Source: Clytia hemisphaerica | Taxonomy: Eukaryota; Cnidaria; Hydrozoa; Leptothecata; Clytiidae | Reading direction: 5' to 3' | Assembly (NCBI GenBank): GCA_902728285.1 | Contig: CACVBU010000498.1 | Location: forward strand, 1,364,001 to 1,428,000 | DNA: 64,000 nucleotides | In this document: positions 37,001 to 47,855 of the stretch, piece by piece | Layout of the letters: every line of letters begins with the position of its first letter | Position numbering within the stretch: position 1 is the stretch's first letter | Notes under the pieces: model-generated | Told to the model about the DNA's origin: nothing | The model's database searches: none | Seen by the model: only the letters and a program-made list of their open reading frames with translations | Translations under genes and position numbers: made by a program

Positions 37001-40000
37001 TCCGTCAACTAAAAGAGAGTTCTCAGAGTTTTAAACCATTGGATTTTAACTCGGTGGCGAGAAGGCATTTTAATTTTATAAAGCAAAAGAATATATATAC
37101 AATTGAGAACTAAAAATGTAAAATTTTAGTCTTTCTTTCAGAAAATAAGCGTTAAGGCAATCAAAATCTCGGATTGAATTTCTTTCGGGTTCTTAAAAAC
37201 ACAATGATAAACATACTTGGCCCAGAACAGTTTCCTTCATTCAAGTTGATGTTGTCAATAGCAATATCACTCTCAAAAGAATACACGTTATCATCATTTC
37301 TTTGACCAATAAACATTAACTGAAAATTAAACAGAATGATTTTGAAAAGGAGTTTGGACAAGATATAAAATTCCTCTAGGGGAGGGGCGTTTATTAGAAA
37401 CTTATGACTTTAATACTTCAATATCAGTGTTGATTGGGTTTGAAAAGGAAGATTTTAGTCATTTCTTGTAACCAGAGCAGTTTTCGATGCAATTTCAATC
37501 GTTGAACCAAAGAAATTTTGCACTAAAAACCTGATAAAGAACTAAAACAAAGGGTATATTTGTTTTAAATATTCGACTTTAGACTAAAATAATTCAATAA
37601 ACGGCCCCTCCTTTTAAACGCCCCCTTCGAATAAACGCCCCTCCTAAAATCGAAAAAATTTAATAAACGCCCCGGGCTAAACGCCGAAGTAATACGGTAA
37701 ATGTAACTTACCTTACGTGATAAGACTGGACGAGGTTATCAGTGTGCCTCACTATAACATTCTGTCGATTGGTAGTATAAAGGCTTCGAACATAGACTGG
37801 CACCGCATATAGACTGTGTTCGAATCCCAAACACTTCCAGGCAGGATGTTAGGGAGCGTTATGATGCTATCTATTTTCACTCATATATTTACCTTGTAGC
37901 TCATGGTTGTGTTGAGTGGCGGTAAGTTCAAATGAATTTTATCCCAATGTGTGTCGTTCATAGTCATGAAACCCTCGGAATCCCAAATCACTTTGATGAT
38001 TTTATGATCGTCTCCAATGAGCGCAAGACTCATTGAACCCATGGCATCCACGTTTTTACTGTAGGCGGAGAGGGAGAAACAGAGACACATTTCTCCACTA
38101 GTTGACATAAAAGGTGCACTCAAAGCAGACCCTGTCTTCGCATCAGTGGCTTCATAATAAAGGAACTTTCCACAATCTGTAAAAAAAGGGAGTTCATTTT
38201 CTTAGTTATGTAAAAATGGAAAATAAGAAAGGATTTATTTCCCTCTTTTGCTGACAAAACAAAAACCCGATCACATTGTAGCTGACCATATGGTTTGCGT
38301 TCCAAATGATTTTCACAAGTTCTGTAGATTCAAAAGGAGTCCAATTCTTACTTTTGTTGAAGGTAGCGTCGACAGAAGGGCCAGTGTTTGCTGAGGGTGT
38401 CGATGATGCTTCTGCCCATCCATTAAACAACCATTTGTCAAGATTACAAAATTCACTCAACTCTTTTTCGAATGTACCATCAAAAGAACAGCTATACATA
38501 TTTTCGTACCCTTAAAATTAAATGACAGATGTTCTTTATTTATTTTCACATTATTCGTGGTATGATGAAAATATGGGTAGAATTATCTCAAAGAGCATAT
38601 TTTCAACTTGCTCTTAGACACTAGATGTGGGAAGTGTGCGAAAAATGTATGACATTCTCGTACTACACAAAGGTATTTCAGGTTTGGCTATGTTACAGGT
38701 CTTGATGTGGAAGACATTGGGAAGTAATATCTACCTTGACAACTTGGAAGTACACATTCAGTGTCAGTACAATTTTGGACGATTGTTGAATTAGTTCCTT
38801 CACATGGTGGAATACCATGGTTTGGACATTCTCTGGTGCTCATCCGAGTACGACTGCCACAAGTGCCACTGCATTGTGTCCACGCGCTCCATTCAGTCCA
38901 CGTACCGACTACAGAAAAAACGTAAGTTCATTTTGATGCCAGAAGGAATTTCAAAATAACTACAACACAAACTAAACGAATGAACTAATCATCTGGATGG
39001 TGTTTTAGGACCACGCCAAATAGAAGAAGTCATATGAATACTTACGATCGCAAGTGAAAAGGCTAGCCAGACATGGTTCACTATCTTGAAGCAATCCAGC
39101 ACACATTGTACCATTTTCACAAGTCCGATTACGATGGCGCATTCCCTCTCCGCAAGTGACAGAACATTCTGTCCATTGCGTCCATTCAGTTAATTCACCT
39201 GCAAAATAAAGGCAAGAAATCAAAGCCCTTTTCTATGCCCTGATGAACATTTGTGTTTTTGCAAAGGTAACATTACAATGTCACGTCAAATGTATTAACG
39301 TTTAGAAACAAGAAGAACAAGCTACACCTCTTTTATGGAGATGTCTGATAATAAAATCAAACATTTTTGAGAAAATAATTAGGAAATTATAATGAAAGCA
39401 CATCTATTGGGAGAAACTATCACCATTATTGAAAAAGACTTTTAAAAAAAGAAATAAAAAAGCTATTAAACGCTTTTTTTATAAAATCAATCCACTATCA
39501 GAAAAATGTACAGCTTAACCCTTTAAGTGCCAATGGCGAGTATATTGGTCATGGGCTATGTAGAAGGACGAATCCCTTCTGTGCTTCTAATGCCCAGTTT
39601 GAGTTAAAAATTGTCATCTTTGGTCTAACTCGTAAGAATCGGATTGGGCTTCATGGTCAAGCAAACAAAAAATAAAAAGTGAGTCTTTCCAGCGAGATTT
39701 TAAGCCAAAAATGCAAAGATTTGACACAAATCCACGTTTTTAAGACTTTGACCGTTTAGTGAAATAACCTCCAAACTTGACCCTGCTTTACTTGATTCTG
39801 TCCTCCAGCGAATTAATTTGAAGTTTTATCACTGGGCACCTTTCTATCATTCAGGCAGGTCCGCGAAGCGGAGATATAAGCCTTTAAAGTTTGAACTAGC
39901 AATTTTATTTTAAAAAGTTGGAAAAAAATGACCGTGGCACTTAAAGGGTTAACAATAAGTGTTTCAAGAAAACTGTCGAACGTGCTAACCGCATTGGCTC

Positions 40001-43000
40001 AACTTCAGTATCTTTTGAATTACTCGTAGGACGAAAAAAAAAAAAAAAATGAAAAAATAAAATTTTTGAGAAAAGAAAAGTTTTCGCCTCATTTTGTGCT
40101 AAACCTTGTGACCACGCCCTTTAAGTGAAAATTTGAAAAATGAAAAAAACAATCCGAATCCGAAATTTTGCACACTCTATAGCAAAGTGGCTCAAGAAAA
40201 ATGCTAGAGGTCAGGAAAGATTAAATATTAGACCTACCAATAGGACCTGATGGAACTGGAGGTTGAGTTGTAGCAGGCTGAGTGGTAGCTGGTTGGGTAG
40301 AAGGAGGCTGCGTGGTAGCAGGCTGTGTAGTGGCAGGTTGAGTAGTAGGTGGCTGTGTCGTTGGTGCTTGGGTGGTGGCTGGTTGGGTAGTAGTAGACTG
40401 TGTAGTGGTAGGTTGAGTAGTAGGAGGCTGCGTCGTCGGTGCTTGGGTTGTAGCAGGTTGGGTAGTGGCAGGTTGGGTAGTAGGAGGTTGGGTAGTAGGA
40501 GGCTGCGTCGTCGGTGCTTGGGTAGTAGGAGGCTGCGTCGTTGGTGCTATGGTAGTAGGAGGTTGGGTAGTAGCAGGTTGGGTCGTTGGTGCTTGGGTGG
40601 TAGCAGGTTGGGTAGTAGCAGGCTCAGTGGCACCAGGTTTGATATCTAATCCATCAATAGCGATATTGCCATTATCTCTATCTGAGGGCACTTCTTGAAT
40701 AACTTGTAAGAAAATCTAAAAAAGAAATATACCATTACTAGTCTAGCAAGCTAGACGACTAATTCAGACATATTAGAAATAAAGCAAAAAAGTAAATCCC
40801 GTATCATTATTTGTGTTTATTATTAGTATTACATGCATTATAAACGACTCCAGTCTAACCATTACTGAAGTATATAGATAAGAGTTTAATATATGTTAAT
40901 GTCCCGTTTAGATCATTCCCCGTTTAAAAATATAGCAACACAAGTCAGCATACTTGACAACTTTCAGTTGACGCCACATCAAAAGTTGCCTTGAACTCTT
41001 TCCAGGCTGGGTCTCCATTAGACCCACCAACGTTCCTTTCAATACGTTGCCCAGCATCATTCTTAAGGCTAGTAATATTGATCGGTGTGATTTGGTCAAA
41101 TCTCGATGGATCGTACTCAAGAACCAAGACTAAAAAATATATAATATGGCAATCAAATCAAAGGATGGGGTTCTTTAAGGCACACACCAATCTCGCTGAC
41201 ATAGTAGAATCGAGACTTTTGATAGAGAGACGTCAAGGGATAGGGATAAAATAATCTCCTCTTTTTAACGATTGAGAATATATAATATTTGATTGTTGAA
41301 GATGATTTATCAAAGGTAGGATCATAAAATAAAGTAATGTTTATGTTTGACAGATGCAATACATACCAAGCTGACCAACAGCAGCACCATTTACCACGTA
41401 CAAAAAGTTTATGTCGAATGTACTCAACGTAGAAACATCCAAGATTGGTGAAATGAAAGCTGTTTGGATAAATGGAGTTCCACTATTCTCATCGGCATTA
41501 TACCTCAAATAACCAAGATCGGGGTAGGCGCCTGAAGAACAAAAATTTTATTCACTTAGTGGTCTAACTTAGTATGTTTCAGTGGACCAAACGAAAACAC
41601 CTTTGATGATTGGTTTCCGAAAACCAATGAAACAAACTCAGGAAAGGAAAACTTTTCTTAAAGAGCATAATCTTTCAAGTAACCCAGAATCTCTTCAGGT
41701 GTGATGAAGTTTTTATAAGATACTTTAATAATTGGTCATTTGAAGTAATAACAAGCAACATGCTGAATGGACCTACCTAATGATTAACATCAGATGAAAA
41801 TAAGAAAAAAGTGACAATAATTGTACAAAAATTCAGAATGGAAAAATAAAGCTTGTGTGTTGAATAATGTAAAATGGTAAAAAGGAATGTCCCCAAATAC
41901 GAAAATCACTTAAACCATTCAGACCCAAAAAACCTTTTAAGCTGTTTTTGGCCCAAATTTGCCCAAATATATTTTCCTTAAAAATCTGGCTTCCTCACAT
42001 TTTGGGCATTGTCATTTTGCATCATTGTGCAAAAAATAAGAAAAAAATTATGAGTCAACATTGAGAAAAGCTATATTTTCTTATTTGGTTAAAGGGAATT
42101 TCCCCAAAATACGAAAATCCGTCTTTTAAGGCGAATAAGAATTTTCCGGGAAAAACCACTTCAGCCATTCTTTAGAGAATCTTGCCCTCCATCTTTGTAC
42201 AAAAAATCAGAAAAAAGTAATGACAGGATTTTGCACAAGTCCAAAAAACCCTATTTTTAGGTAGTTTTTGGCCCAAATTTGCCCAAATAAATTTTTTCTC
42301 AAAAATCGGGCTCCGTCACATTTTAGGCATTGCCATTTTGCATCATTGTGCAAAAAATCAAAAAAAAATAATGAGTCAACTTTGAGAAAAGCTATATTTT
42401 CTTATTTGGTTAAAGGGAATTTCCCCAAAATACGAAAATCCGTTTTTTAAGGCGAATAAGAATTTTCCGGGAGAAACCACTTCAGCCATTCTTTAGAGAA
42501 TCTTGCCCTCCATCTTTGTACAAAAAATCAGAAAAAAGTAATGACAGAATTTTGCACAAAGTCCAAAAAACCCTATTTTTAGGCAGTTTTTGGCCCAAAT
42601 TTGCCCAAATATATTTTTTTTCGAAAATCGGGCTCCGACACATTTTAGGCATTGCCATTTTGCATCATTGTGCAAAAAATCAGAAAAAATAACGAGTCAA
42701 CATTGAGAAAAGCTATATTTTCTTATTTGGTTAAAGGGAATTTCCCCCAAAATACGAAAATCCGTTTTTTAAGGCGAATAAGAATTTTCCGGGAAAAACC
42801 ACTTCAGCCATTCTTTAGAGAAGCTTACCCTCCATCTTTGTACAAAAAATCAGAAAAAAGTAATGACAGGATTTTGCACAAAGTCCAAAAAACCCTATTT
42901 TTAGGTAGTTTTTGGCCCAAATTTGCCCAAATAATTTTTTTCTCAAAAATCGGGCTCCGTCACGTTCTGGGCATTGCCATTTTGCATCATTGTGCAAAAA

Positions 43001-44018
43001 ATCAGAAAAAACTAATGAGCCAATCCTGAGAAAAGCTGGTAACAGACGGACGGACGGACGAACGAACGGACGGACATGGGTTAATTTATAGAACCTCCAC
43101 CGGGGCACCCGGAGGTAGGTCCAAAAATGATGCGGTCTTTAGGAAAAGTAACAAAATTGTTTTATTACTGGTACCAAATCAAATAAGAGCTTGTAAAAAC
43201 GCCATCTCGTCCCAATCTCTTGAACTTTTCTTGATTAAGCCATGAAAACCTTTTTTACAAATAACAGTTTTTAGTGCTTTTATAAAATGCTTTGTGCATT
43301 GATTTCATCGTAAATAAATCGCAAAGTTTTGGATTTTATTTTATTTTATGTACAGAAATGTTTAAAGGTTTCTTCAAAATGATGAAAAACTACACGATCT
43401 AACTAGATGTATCGAAACCTTGATGAATAAAGGGAAGAGAGCATGATTTGTATAATCTCTTTGAAAGAACAAAAACTCTTTTAGCAATAATGCAATAATG
43501 GTCTGGAATGACCTCAAACACCCATAATGTTCCATACTGTAAGCCACAAGATAAAAAGAATCACTTACTAATATCTTTGGAAAATTTGTTAGGTCCAGAT
43601 GACAATCCTGTGTCAATTGAAGAGTCCCATAAATTCGGAATTTCAGAGTTTGAAGGAAGAACTTTAAATCCTCCGAAGCCTGTTCCACACAATCGTTTGT
43701 CAAGAGTACTTCCAACAGCTCCAAACTGAGAAGGATAGAAGGCGCATTGCAATTCCGTTTCCAAGTTGTGGCCAAAAGTATCTAAAGATGAATATCAAGA
43801 AAAATAAAGTAGAGATCATATAGAGATGGTATTTATTTGAAGACGATGATATGGCTTACTTCAAAGTCAGTAAGCTAATCGAAAGCTACTTCGAATGAAA
43901 ATAAAACCAGTACAAAACTAAAAAATTTAAGAAACTTTAGTCATTACGCACCTTGAAAAGCAAAAGATAGCAGTACCAACAAGACCAGCTTAAGTTTGCT
44001 TGTTAAACAAGCCATCAT
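29983..44018 (-). CDS. Secreted MAM / mucin-like / 15xTSP1 mosaic protein, complete (25 exons)
   Basis: A complete 1663-codon gene. Exons (5' to 3'): 44018-43952, 43781-43569, 41531-41367, 41129-40954, 40715-40238, 39198-39046, 38908-38735, 38510-38352, 38176-37893, 37319-37217, 37008-36838, 36617-36420, 36240-36031, 35881-35717, 35511-35341, 34923-34747, 34616-34410, 34206-33811, 33697-33509, 33418-33224, 32147-31764, 31098-30958, 30854-30559, 30319-30233, 30015-29983 (TAA). All have GT/AG borders, phases match at every junction and the total is 4992 nt. The start is chosen because exon 1 encodes a hydrophobic signal peptide (MMACLTSKLKLVLLVLLSFA). The order is signal peptide, MAM, Thr/Pro/Gln linker, 2 TSP1, MAM, 13 TSP1, MAM, 10-residue tail. 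There is no transmembrane segment or GPI-type tail, so it is probably secreted. Many N-x-S/T sites and WxxWxxC motifs suggest N-glycosylation and C-mannosylation. Function is inferred as matrix, mucus or adhesion. It is a tandem paralogue of the gene at 1174-10005. Confidence 0.87.
32364..32669. mobile_element. MITE with CTCTTAGGTTCCAAATAAAC ends and TA flanks
   Basis: A 26 bp inverted repeat (32364-32389 with 32644-32669) and TA on either side of the CTCTTAGG ends. The interior holds repeated CCCCCCGTTTATTA blocks. In the intron between TSP1 exons 20 and 21 of the complete mosaic gene. Confidence 0.68.
32761..33020. mobile_element. Second, right-truncated copy of the CTCTTAGG MITE
   Basis: CTACTCTTAGGTGCCAAATA and the same C-rich blocks in the same order and orientation, only 91 bp after the first copy. 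The right end is missing. A distant relative with TAAACGCCCC motifs seems to lie at 37375-37690. Confidence 0.6.
35081..35334 (+). mobile_element. tRNA-derived SINE
   Basis: The 5' head (35083-35153) has pol III A-box-like TAGTATAGTGGTAGTC and a strong B box GGTTCGATTCC, with TGCCGT/ACGGCA acceptor-like pairing. An unrelated ~150 bp body follows, then a tail of (ATAG)n (35308-35332). This is the classical tRNA-head SINE layout with a simple-repeat tail. It lies between exons 15 and 16 of the complete mosaic gene, antisense to it. Confidence 0.75.
37217..38510 (-). other. MAM domain 2 of complete mosaic gene (exons 8-10)
   Basis: Residues about 476-657. It opens with YSCSFDGTFEKELSEFC, followed by the conserved SANTGPSVDATF, a mid-domain MCLCFSLSAYSKNVDAMGSM strand, and closes with SDIAIDNINLNEGNC. 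The exon phases (1, 0, 1) match those of the second MAM in the paralogue at 3459-5015. Confidence 0.88.
38735..39198 (-). other. TSP1 domains 1-2 of complete mosaic gene (exons 6-7)
   Basis: Each exon encodes exactly one thrombospondin type 1 repeat and is phase 1 at both ends. Exon 6 (39198-39046) has WTQWTECSVTCGEGMRHRNR, the full tryptophan ladder, CSVTCG and arginine ladder. Exon 7 (38908-38735) has WTEWSAWTQCSGTCGSRTR and ends in a paired-cysteine tail. These sit between the mucin-like linker and MAM 2. Confidence 0.88.
39994..40205. mobile_element. Left-end fragment of mosaic element family B
   Basis: GGCTCAACTTCAGTATCTTT followed by diverged copies of the 1-180 sequence (CTCGTAGG, GCCTCATTTTG, ATTTTGCACAC). 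There is no tandem array, microsatellite or right end. It lies in intron 5 of the complete mosaic gene. Confidence 0.55.
40238..40640 (-). repeat. Thr/Pro/Gln-rich mucin-like linker repeat
   Basis: In-frame 12 bp repeat units encode TTQP followed by P, A or T, e.g. TTQPATTQAPTTQ, over about 120 residues inside exon 5, immediately after MAM 1. Dense threonines flanked by prolines are typical of mucin-type O-glycosylated stalks. There is no cysteine or hydrophobic core, so it is probably extended. Such arrays change length readily, and the paralogue carries an unrelated repeat at the same place. Confidence 0.85.
40600..43781 (-). other. MAM domain 1 of complete mosaic gene (exons 2 to start of 5)
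   Basis: Residues about 23 to 220. MAM is an extracellular fold of about 160-170 residues with conserved cysteines. Visible marks are the opening CAFYPSQFG, the pairs LCGTGFGGF and NLWDSS, the GLSSGPN segment matching the family's TGPS site, a middle strand around STFDINFLYVV, and the closing GNIAIDGLDI, which matches the family's GdIAiDDI signature. The domain is spread over four exons with phases 1,1,1,0. The 2 kb intron between exons 2 and 3 hosts a 1.36 kb mosaic repeat element. Confidence 0.85.
41750..43128. mobile_element. Mosaic element family A, copy 1 (HINE/pearl-like)
   Basis: It lies in intron 2 of the complete mosaic gene. The left end shares ACAAGCAACATGCTGAA with the other copies, then the 11 bp TGGACCTACCT (41768-41778). 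Next come about 3.5 tandem units of ~321 bp (landmark TTTTGCATCATTGTGCAAAA near 42014, 42335, 42656 and 42978), a (CGGA/CGAA)n microsatellite (43046-43073), and a hairpin-forming CCGGGGCACCCGG. The exact inverted copy AGGTAGGTCCA is at 43113-43123, followed by AAAAA. It has no coding capacity; ORFs in the array are satellite artefacts. Confidence 0.75.
43952..44018 (-). other. Exon 1 of complete mosaic gene: signal peptide
   Basis: The first of two adjacent ATG codons (first base 44018) opens 22 codons with a Lys-containing n-region, a Leu/Val-rich core and a small-residue end, then one base before the donor GTGCGT. The following 170 bp intron ends CTTTAG. This exon is too short to appear as a long ORF and was found by looking upstream of the first MAM exon for a phase-1 signal-peptide exon. 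Confidence 0.85.
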
Positions 44019-45593
44019 GACCAACTAAAATTGTCTTTCTCCCAATCCAAGCACAGCTCGTTAGAATCTTCTCGAAAAAGTCAAGCCTTTAGAAAAATAT
44101 CTTGCGTAGGGACATAAAACCCTTTCGCTTTAATTTCTTGCGCTTACTTTTTTTCAGTCAAACACAACCAACATAAAATGACTAAGTCAGGAAAAATTTG
44201 AAAAGAAAGGATCGCAATAGCCCATCTAACCAGGGGGATTGGATTTCGATCAGCATTTTTTAAACAAATTGATAAAAAGACTGAGTAATTTGATTTTCTA
44301 CCTTACCCCCGTGCAAGTTTGACCCTTCTGAGTTAATTAATTCAAACTAAAGCAAGAATTTAATACCATACTATGAGATTAGTTTTAAAGAAGTTTTAAA
44401 ATAGGTATAAAGCGTTGCCATAGCAACAAGCTTAGCTACAGATAATCAATGACTAATTATCGAAGAGAGGGGGTTTTCTTTTTTTTAATTGCCGATCTAT
44501 GCGAAGTGGCTAATTATAAAGAAAAAGAGGGATGAATGCTGGGAGAGAAGCTTTTGATTACTTCTGTCAAAGCTCAGTTAGGAGAAAAAAGTAATTAGTA
44601 TTAGTAATATGTATCTTGAAAAATTTATTAGACTTGCAAAACATTTAGCTCCCTGAACACTCAAGAACGAACTCCCTAAATATTACTTGGTTTAGAACGA
44701 CCTTCGTTATCAAATTTTGATTACTCGGAGCATTGCCCACGCTAAAATGACTCATTTTGTTCGAGAAAGAATTTTCAGGGAATGTAGGAAAAGCTTTTCA
44801 GTTCCTATTATGTTGTGCCTACGACCCATTCATTAGTTCCAACAAAGGAGTGCTTAGTAACATGGTCAAAACATCTTTTTGATAGAGTGGATAATAGTGG
44901 ATGACGATGAAACTTGGAATACTCGAGGTCAACAATATTTTCCTCATTGAAGAAAAGAGGAAAAGAATTACATAGAGCCGCTGACTGAGAAAAATCTCAA
45001 AACGTAATAATAGCTTGTTGATCTATGGGGCAGAAAGTTTTTTCTTAGTTCTTATCGGGATAGCAACAAGGTAATGAAAACTGTATAATGAAATTTCTTT
45101 TCGTATTCGATCTCTTCTTTCTTGAACAATCTTTTTCGCGTGATCAGTATCTTCACAGCCCTGCTTGTTATGTTTGTTATAAAAAAGCGGGGAACATTCT
45201 TCCACGATACCCGAAACACATTTTCTTATACTATAATAATATATTGTAAAGTATGAAAGATTGTTTACTCGCTTTTCGAAAATTCATTCAAAACCAAAAT
45301 ATAACCCCCATTCAACACTTGAGCATTGCCACGCCCATCTCCAGATGAATGGTAAAAAATACTGATAAAAATAATATAAAATCTAGGATTGAATAAAATG
45401 TGTATACCTTATCATGCCAATTTGTTGGTTAATATAAGCCCGAAATAACTGTAATGCCTGGCTTTGGGAACTTAATATTAAATGTTTTTACATCAGTGTA
45501 ACCTTTCTGTGTATTTCCAAAAAGTCCGTCATTTGATTGGAGTGCCTTTACAGCTATAACTTGCACCTAATGCTCATCCAATAACACACATGA
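44019..45593. other. Intergenic: upstream of the mosaic gene, downstream of GRWD1
   Basis: 1.6 kb of AT-rich sequence that must hold the promoter and 5' UTR of the mosaic gene and the 3' UTR of GRWD1. No TATA box or poly(A) signal could be assigned with confidence, and no ORF is convincing. Confidence 0.6.
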
Positions 45594-47855
45594 CTATACA
45601 CTTATAGTTTTAAAAATGTTATAACCACTAGCAGCGGTACTGATTAATACTCCTGGTAGTTGTTTATGCCAGTGAATTTCTTTAATGTCCGTCTGGCCCT
45701 GAAGCAAACGAGAAAAGGAAGATCTTTTTTTTTGTGTGGATATAACAACTGAATTGAGGTTGAGGTTCAGAAATTATATAATTTCCACCATTATAATATG
45801 GAGGAATACTTTTGATTTTCCTTAACAATCGCTATTTCAAAATGGAACATTTTCTTTCCTAGTGATCGATTTCCTGCTTGGTTATATATTTTTCCCAAAC
45901 CTGGTAACGGTACTATTGCTCATAGAAAGGAGAACCATGGTTCCTAAAGTCGGAGAATCTTACCATGTGAATAAAGAGTAGCTGTGGTGGTAAATCATTA
46001 GTCGTTGATAAAGCTTGTTCATTTTCTTCGTCTTTTTCGACAGCCAGATCCCAGATAGTGATTTGATGGTCGTCACCTGATGCTGCGAAAACTGTACTGT
46101 CGGTCGGATGCCATTCTACTGATGTGACGGGAGCATTGTGATGTTTGAATGTCGCAACTGGTACACCATTCTGAAATTGTCTCAAATCCCATACTTTAAG
46201 CATTCCGTCATCTCCACCCGATAAAATGAAAGGATCGTGCCTAAAAAGCAGACATTGTTTTTTTAAATATGTTTAAAATGAAGAAATTATAGAAGTACTT
46301 AGAACACTTTTCACTTGAGTAAACCAATGAAATTCAGCCTTTTTCAGAAGGAAGTATGAAAATATCTTTTAACTAAAATTTTGAGATCGAAATTGAAAAA
46401 AATGGCGACATTTAAACTGACGTTCTATTATCTAATTTGGGCTCTACTTTCTGAACCGTGAGACACCTCGTGATTAAAAACCTAAATTTTAAAATTTATA
46501 TAAGATTTAGCTTATATTCACTAGAAAGTTAGGCGAAACTTTTGGAGAATATTTACAACGTGCCTTCAGTAAAGTCTACTCAAAACATCGAGCTTTTTGA
46601 AAAGGAGAATCATAGAAAAGGGCGGGGAGATTCATAAGTAACCTATAGTTGTTAAATGTGGTAACAGGTGGATTTAAGTTATTTATTCAAATGATATCAA
46701 AATTTTAAAAAAAAGTCTTCACTTCCACGATTATGCACGCAGTCAAACACATACCTGTTCCACGAGATGACATTAACATCAGAGTCGTGTGCATTTGCAG
46801 TTAACATACATGCTTTTGATCCTACTGCACGTGCATCCCATATACGAACTGTTTTATCCACAGAACATGATGCGAAAACCTAAAGCAAAAACAATGTAAA
46901 AAAAGCATATCGGAAGTTTACCATGAATCATAAGAATTACGTCTGACTTCGTTTCGAGAGATTCTTCTTCTCCCCTCATCTGGTAGGTCGATAAACTCAA
47001 AAATAAGCACTTCAAGATTAGAATTCATTAAGTAGAAAGTCTAAAAACATGTTTCACAAAATCACCATTCTAATATGAATGTCTTTTAGCATAGTATTGC
47101 TTTTTATAGACTATATGTGACGCTTAGTGTTCCGGTGGTGGCCATTAGGGAAGCCCAAAAAAAATTTAGATGACAATTACTTGCCATCTCAATCTGAGCA
47201 CAAGCGGTTGACATAATTATACAAACGAAAAAGAATGAGTTCTAGTTTCATAGCTCAAATAAAAATTTCTCCTTTGGTCAATTTTAAAGTCTGTTTTGAC
47301 ATACGTTGTTTTCGTTTGGACTCCATTGAATATCCTCAACAGAACCAGTATGTGCGTTCAATGGTCTCTGATCCACATTCCACGTCCCTGAATCTCGCAA
47401 CTGCCATAAATGAATGTTTCGATTGCATGACCCTGTCGCTAGCCTAAAAAAAAACATGATTTCTTTTAAAGTCTAAATTTCTCGATTTATACTTTTTAAA
47501 GATTGTACAAAACAACAACAAATTACCTTCCAGGTGTCGCAGAAGACCAGTCCATTGCAAATCCTTCAGCCTTATAAAAAATTAAGAGATCAAATTTTAA
47601 ATCATTTATCGATTCGTTAAAGACTTTAATAGAAAAAGTCATAAGATTTTTAAGACCATCTTAAACACATCTTAGTCTAGGTATTACCTGATGACCAGAG
47701 AAATGAAATGTGTGCTTTGCTGAGTTTGGCGCAGTTTGATGTTGCGCTACTCCTGGCAAGTCAAGGCTTTCCATTCCTTTAGTGTTGTCCCAAACATACA
47801 CTGTTCCTGTTTCTGACCAAGTTGCGCAAAACTGTTTATTATTGATTGTAGTTTG
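45594..47855 (-). other. GRWD1: GRWD1 WD40 propeller exons (8-13)
   Basis: Residues about 159-443. Blade-ending WD dipeptides are visible at [23 protein letters not shown] and ITIWDLA, and GH/AH-type openings at [25 protein letters not shown] and [14 protein letters not shown]. The 44 bp exon 9 ([14 protein letters not shown]) ends in phase 2 and is closed by the first base of exon 10. Confidence 0.94.

Larger units (their letters stand above)
31764..37008 (-). other. TSP1 array, 13 domains, of complete mosaic gene (exons 11-21)
   Basis: Eleven exons encode thirteen TSP1 repeats. Nine exons carry one domain each, while exons 18 (34206-33811) and 21 (32147-31764) carry two. All are phase 1 at both ends. 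Canonical examples are exon 12 (WSAWTEWGPCDKSCGGGNK) and exon 15 (WSEWQPLTSCSVSCGNGTK). Divergent ones are exon 17 (34616-34410), where the arginine ladder is replaced by NWTWEQVC, and the first half of exon 18, where CSVTC is reduced to CSCTS. N-x-S/T sites are common. Confidence 0.87.

Noticed and set aside
40263..40649. 128-codon plus-strand frame rich in Arg/Ser/Leu/Gly
   Set aside because: It is the antisense of the in-frame TTQPP/A linker repeat. The linker exon has correct splice borders and continues MAM 1; the antisense frame has no other support.
41900..43080. Regularly spaced repeats considered as a CRISPR array
   Set aside because: Units of ~321 bp are themselves homologous with no unique spacers, no cas genes, and the DNA is clearly animal.
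43374..43775. 133-codon minus-strand frame
   Set aside because: It overlaps MAM exon 2 in a different frame; the exon frame has the MAM cysteines and splice borders.
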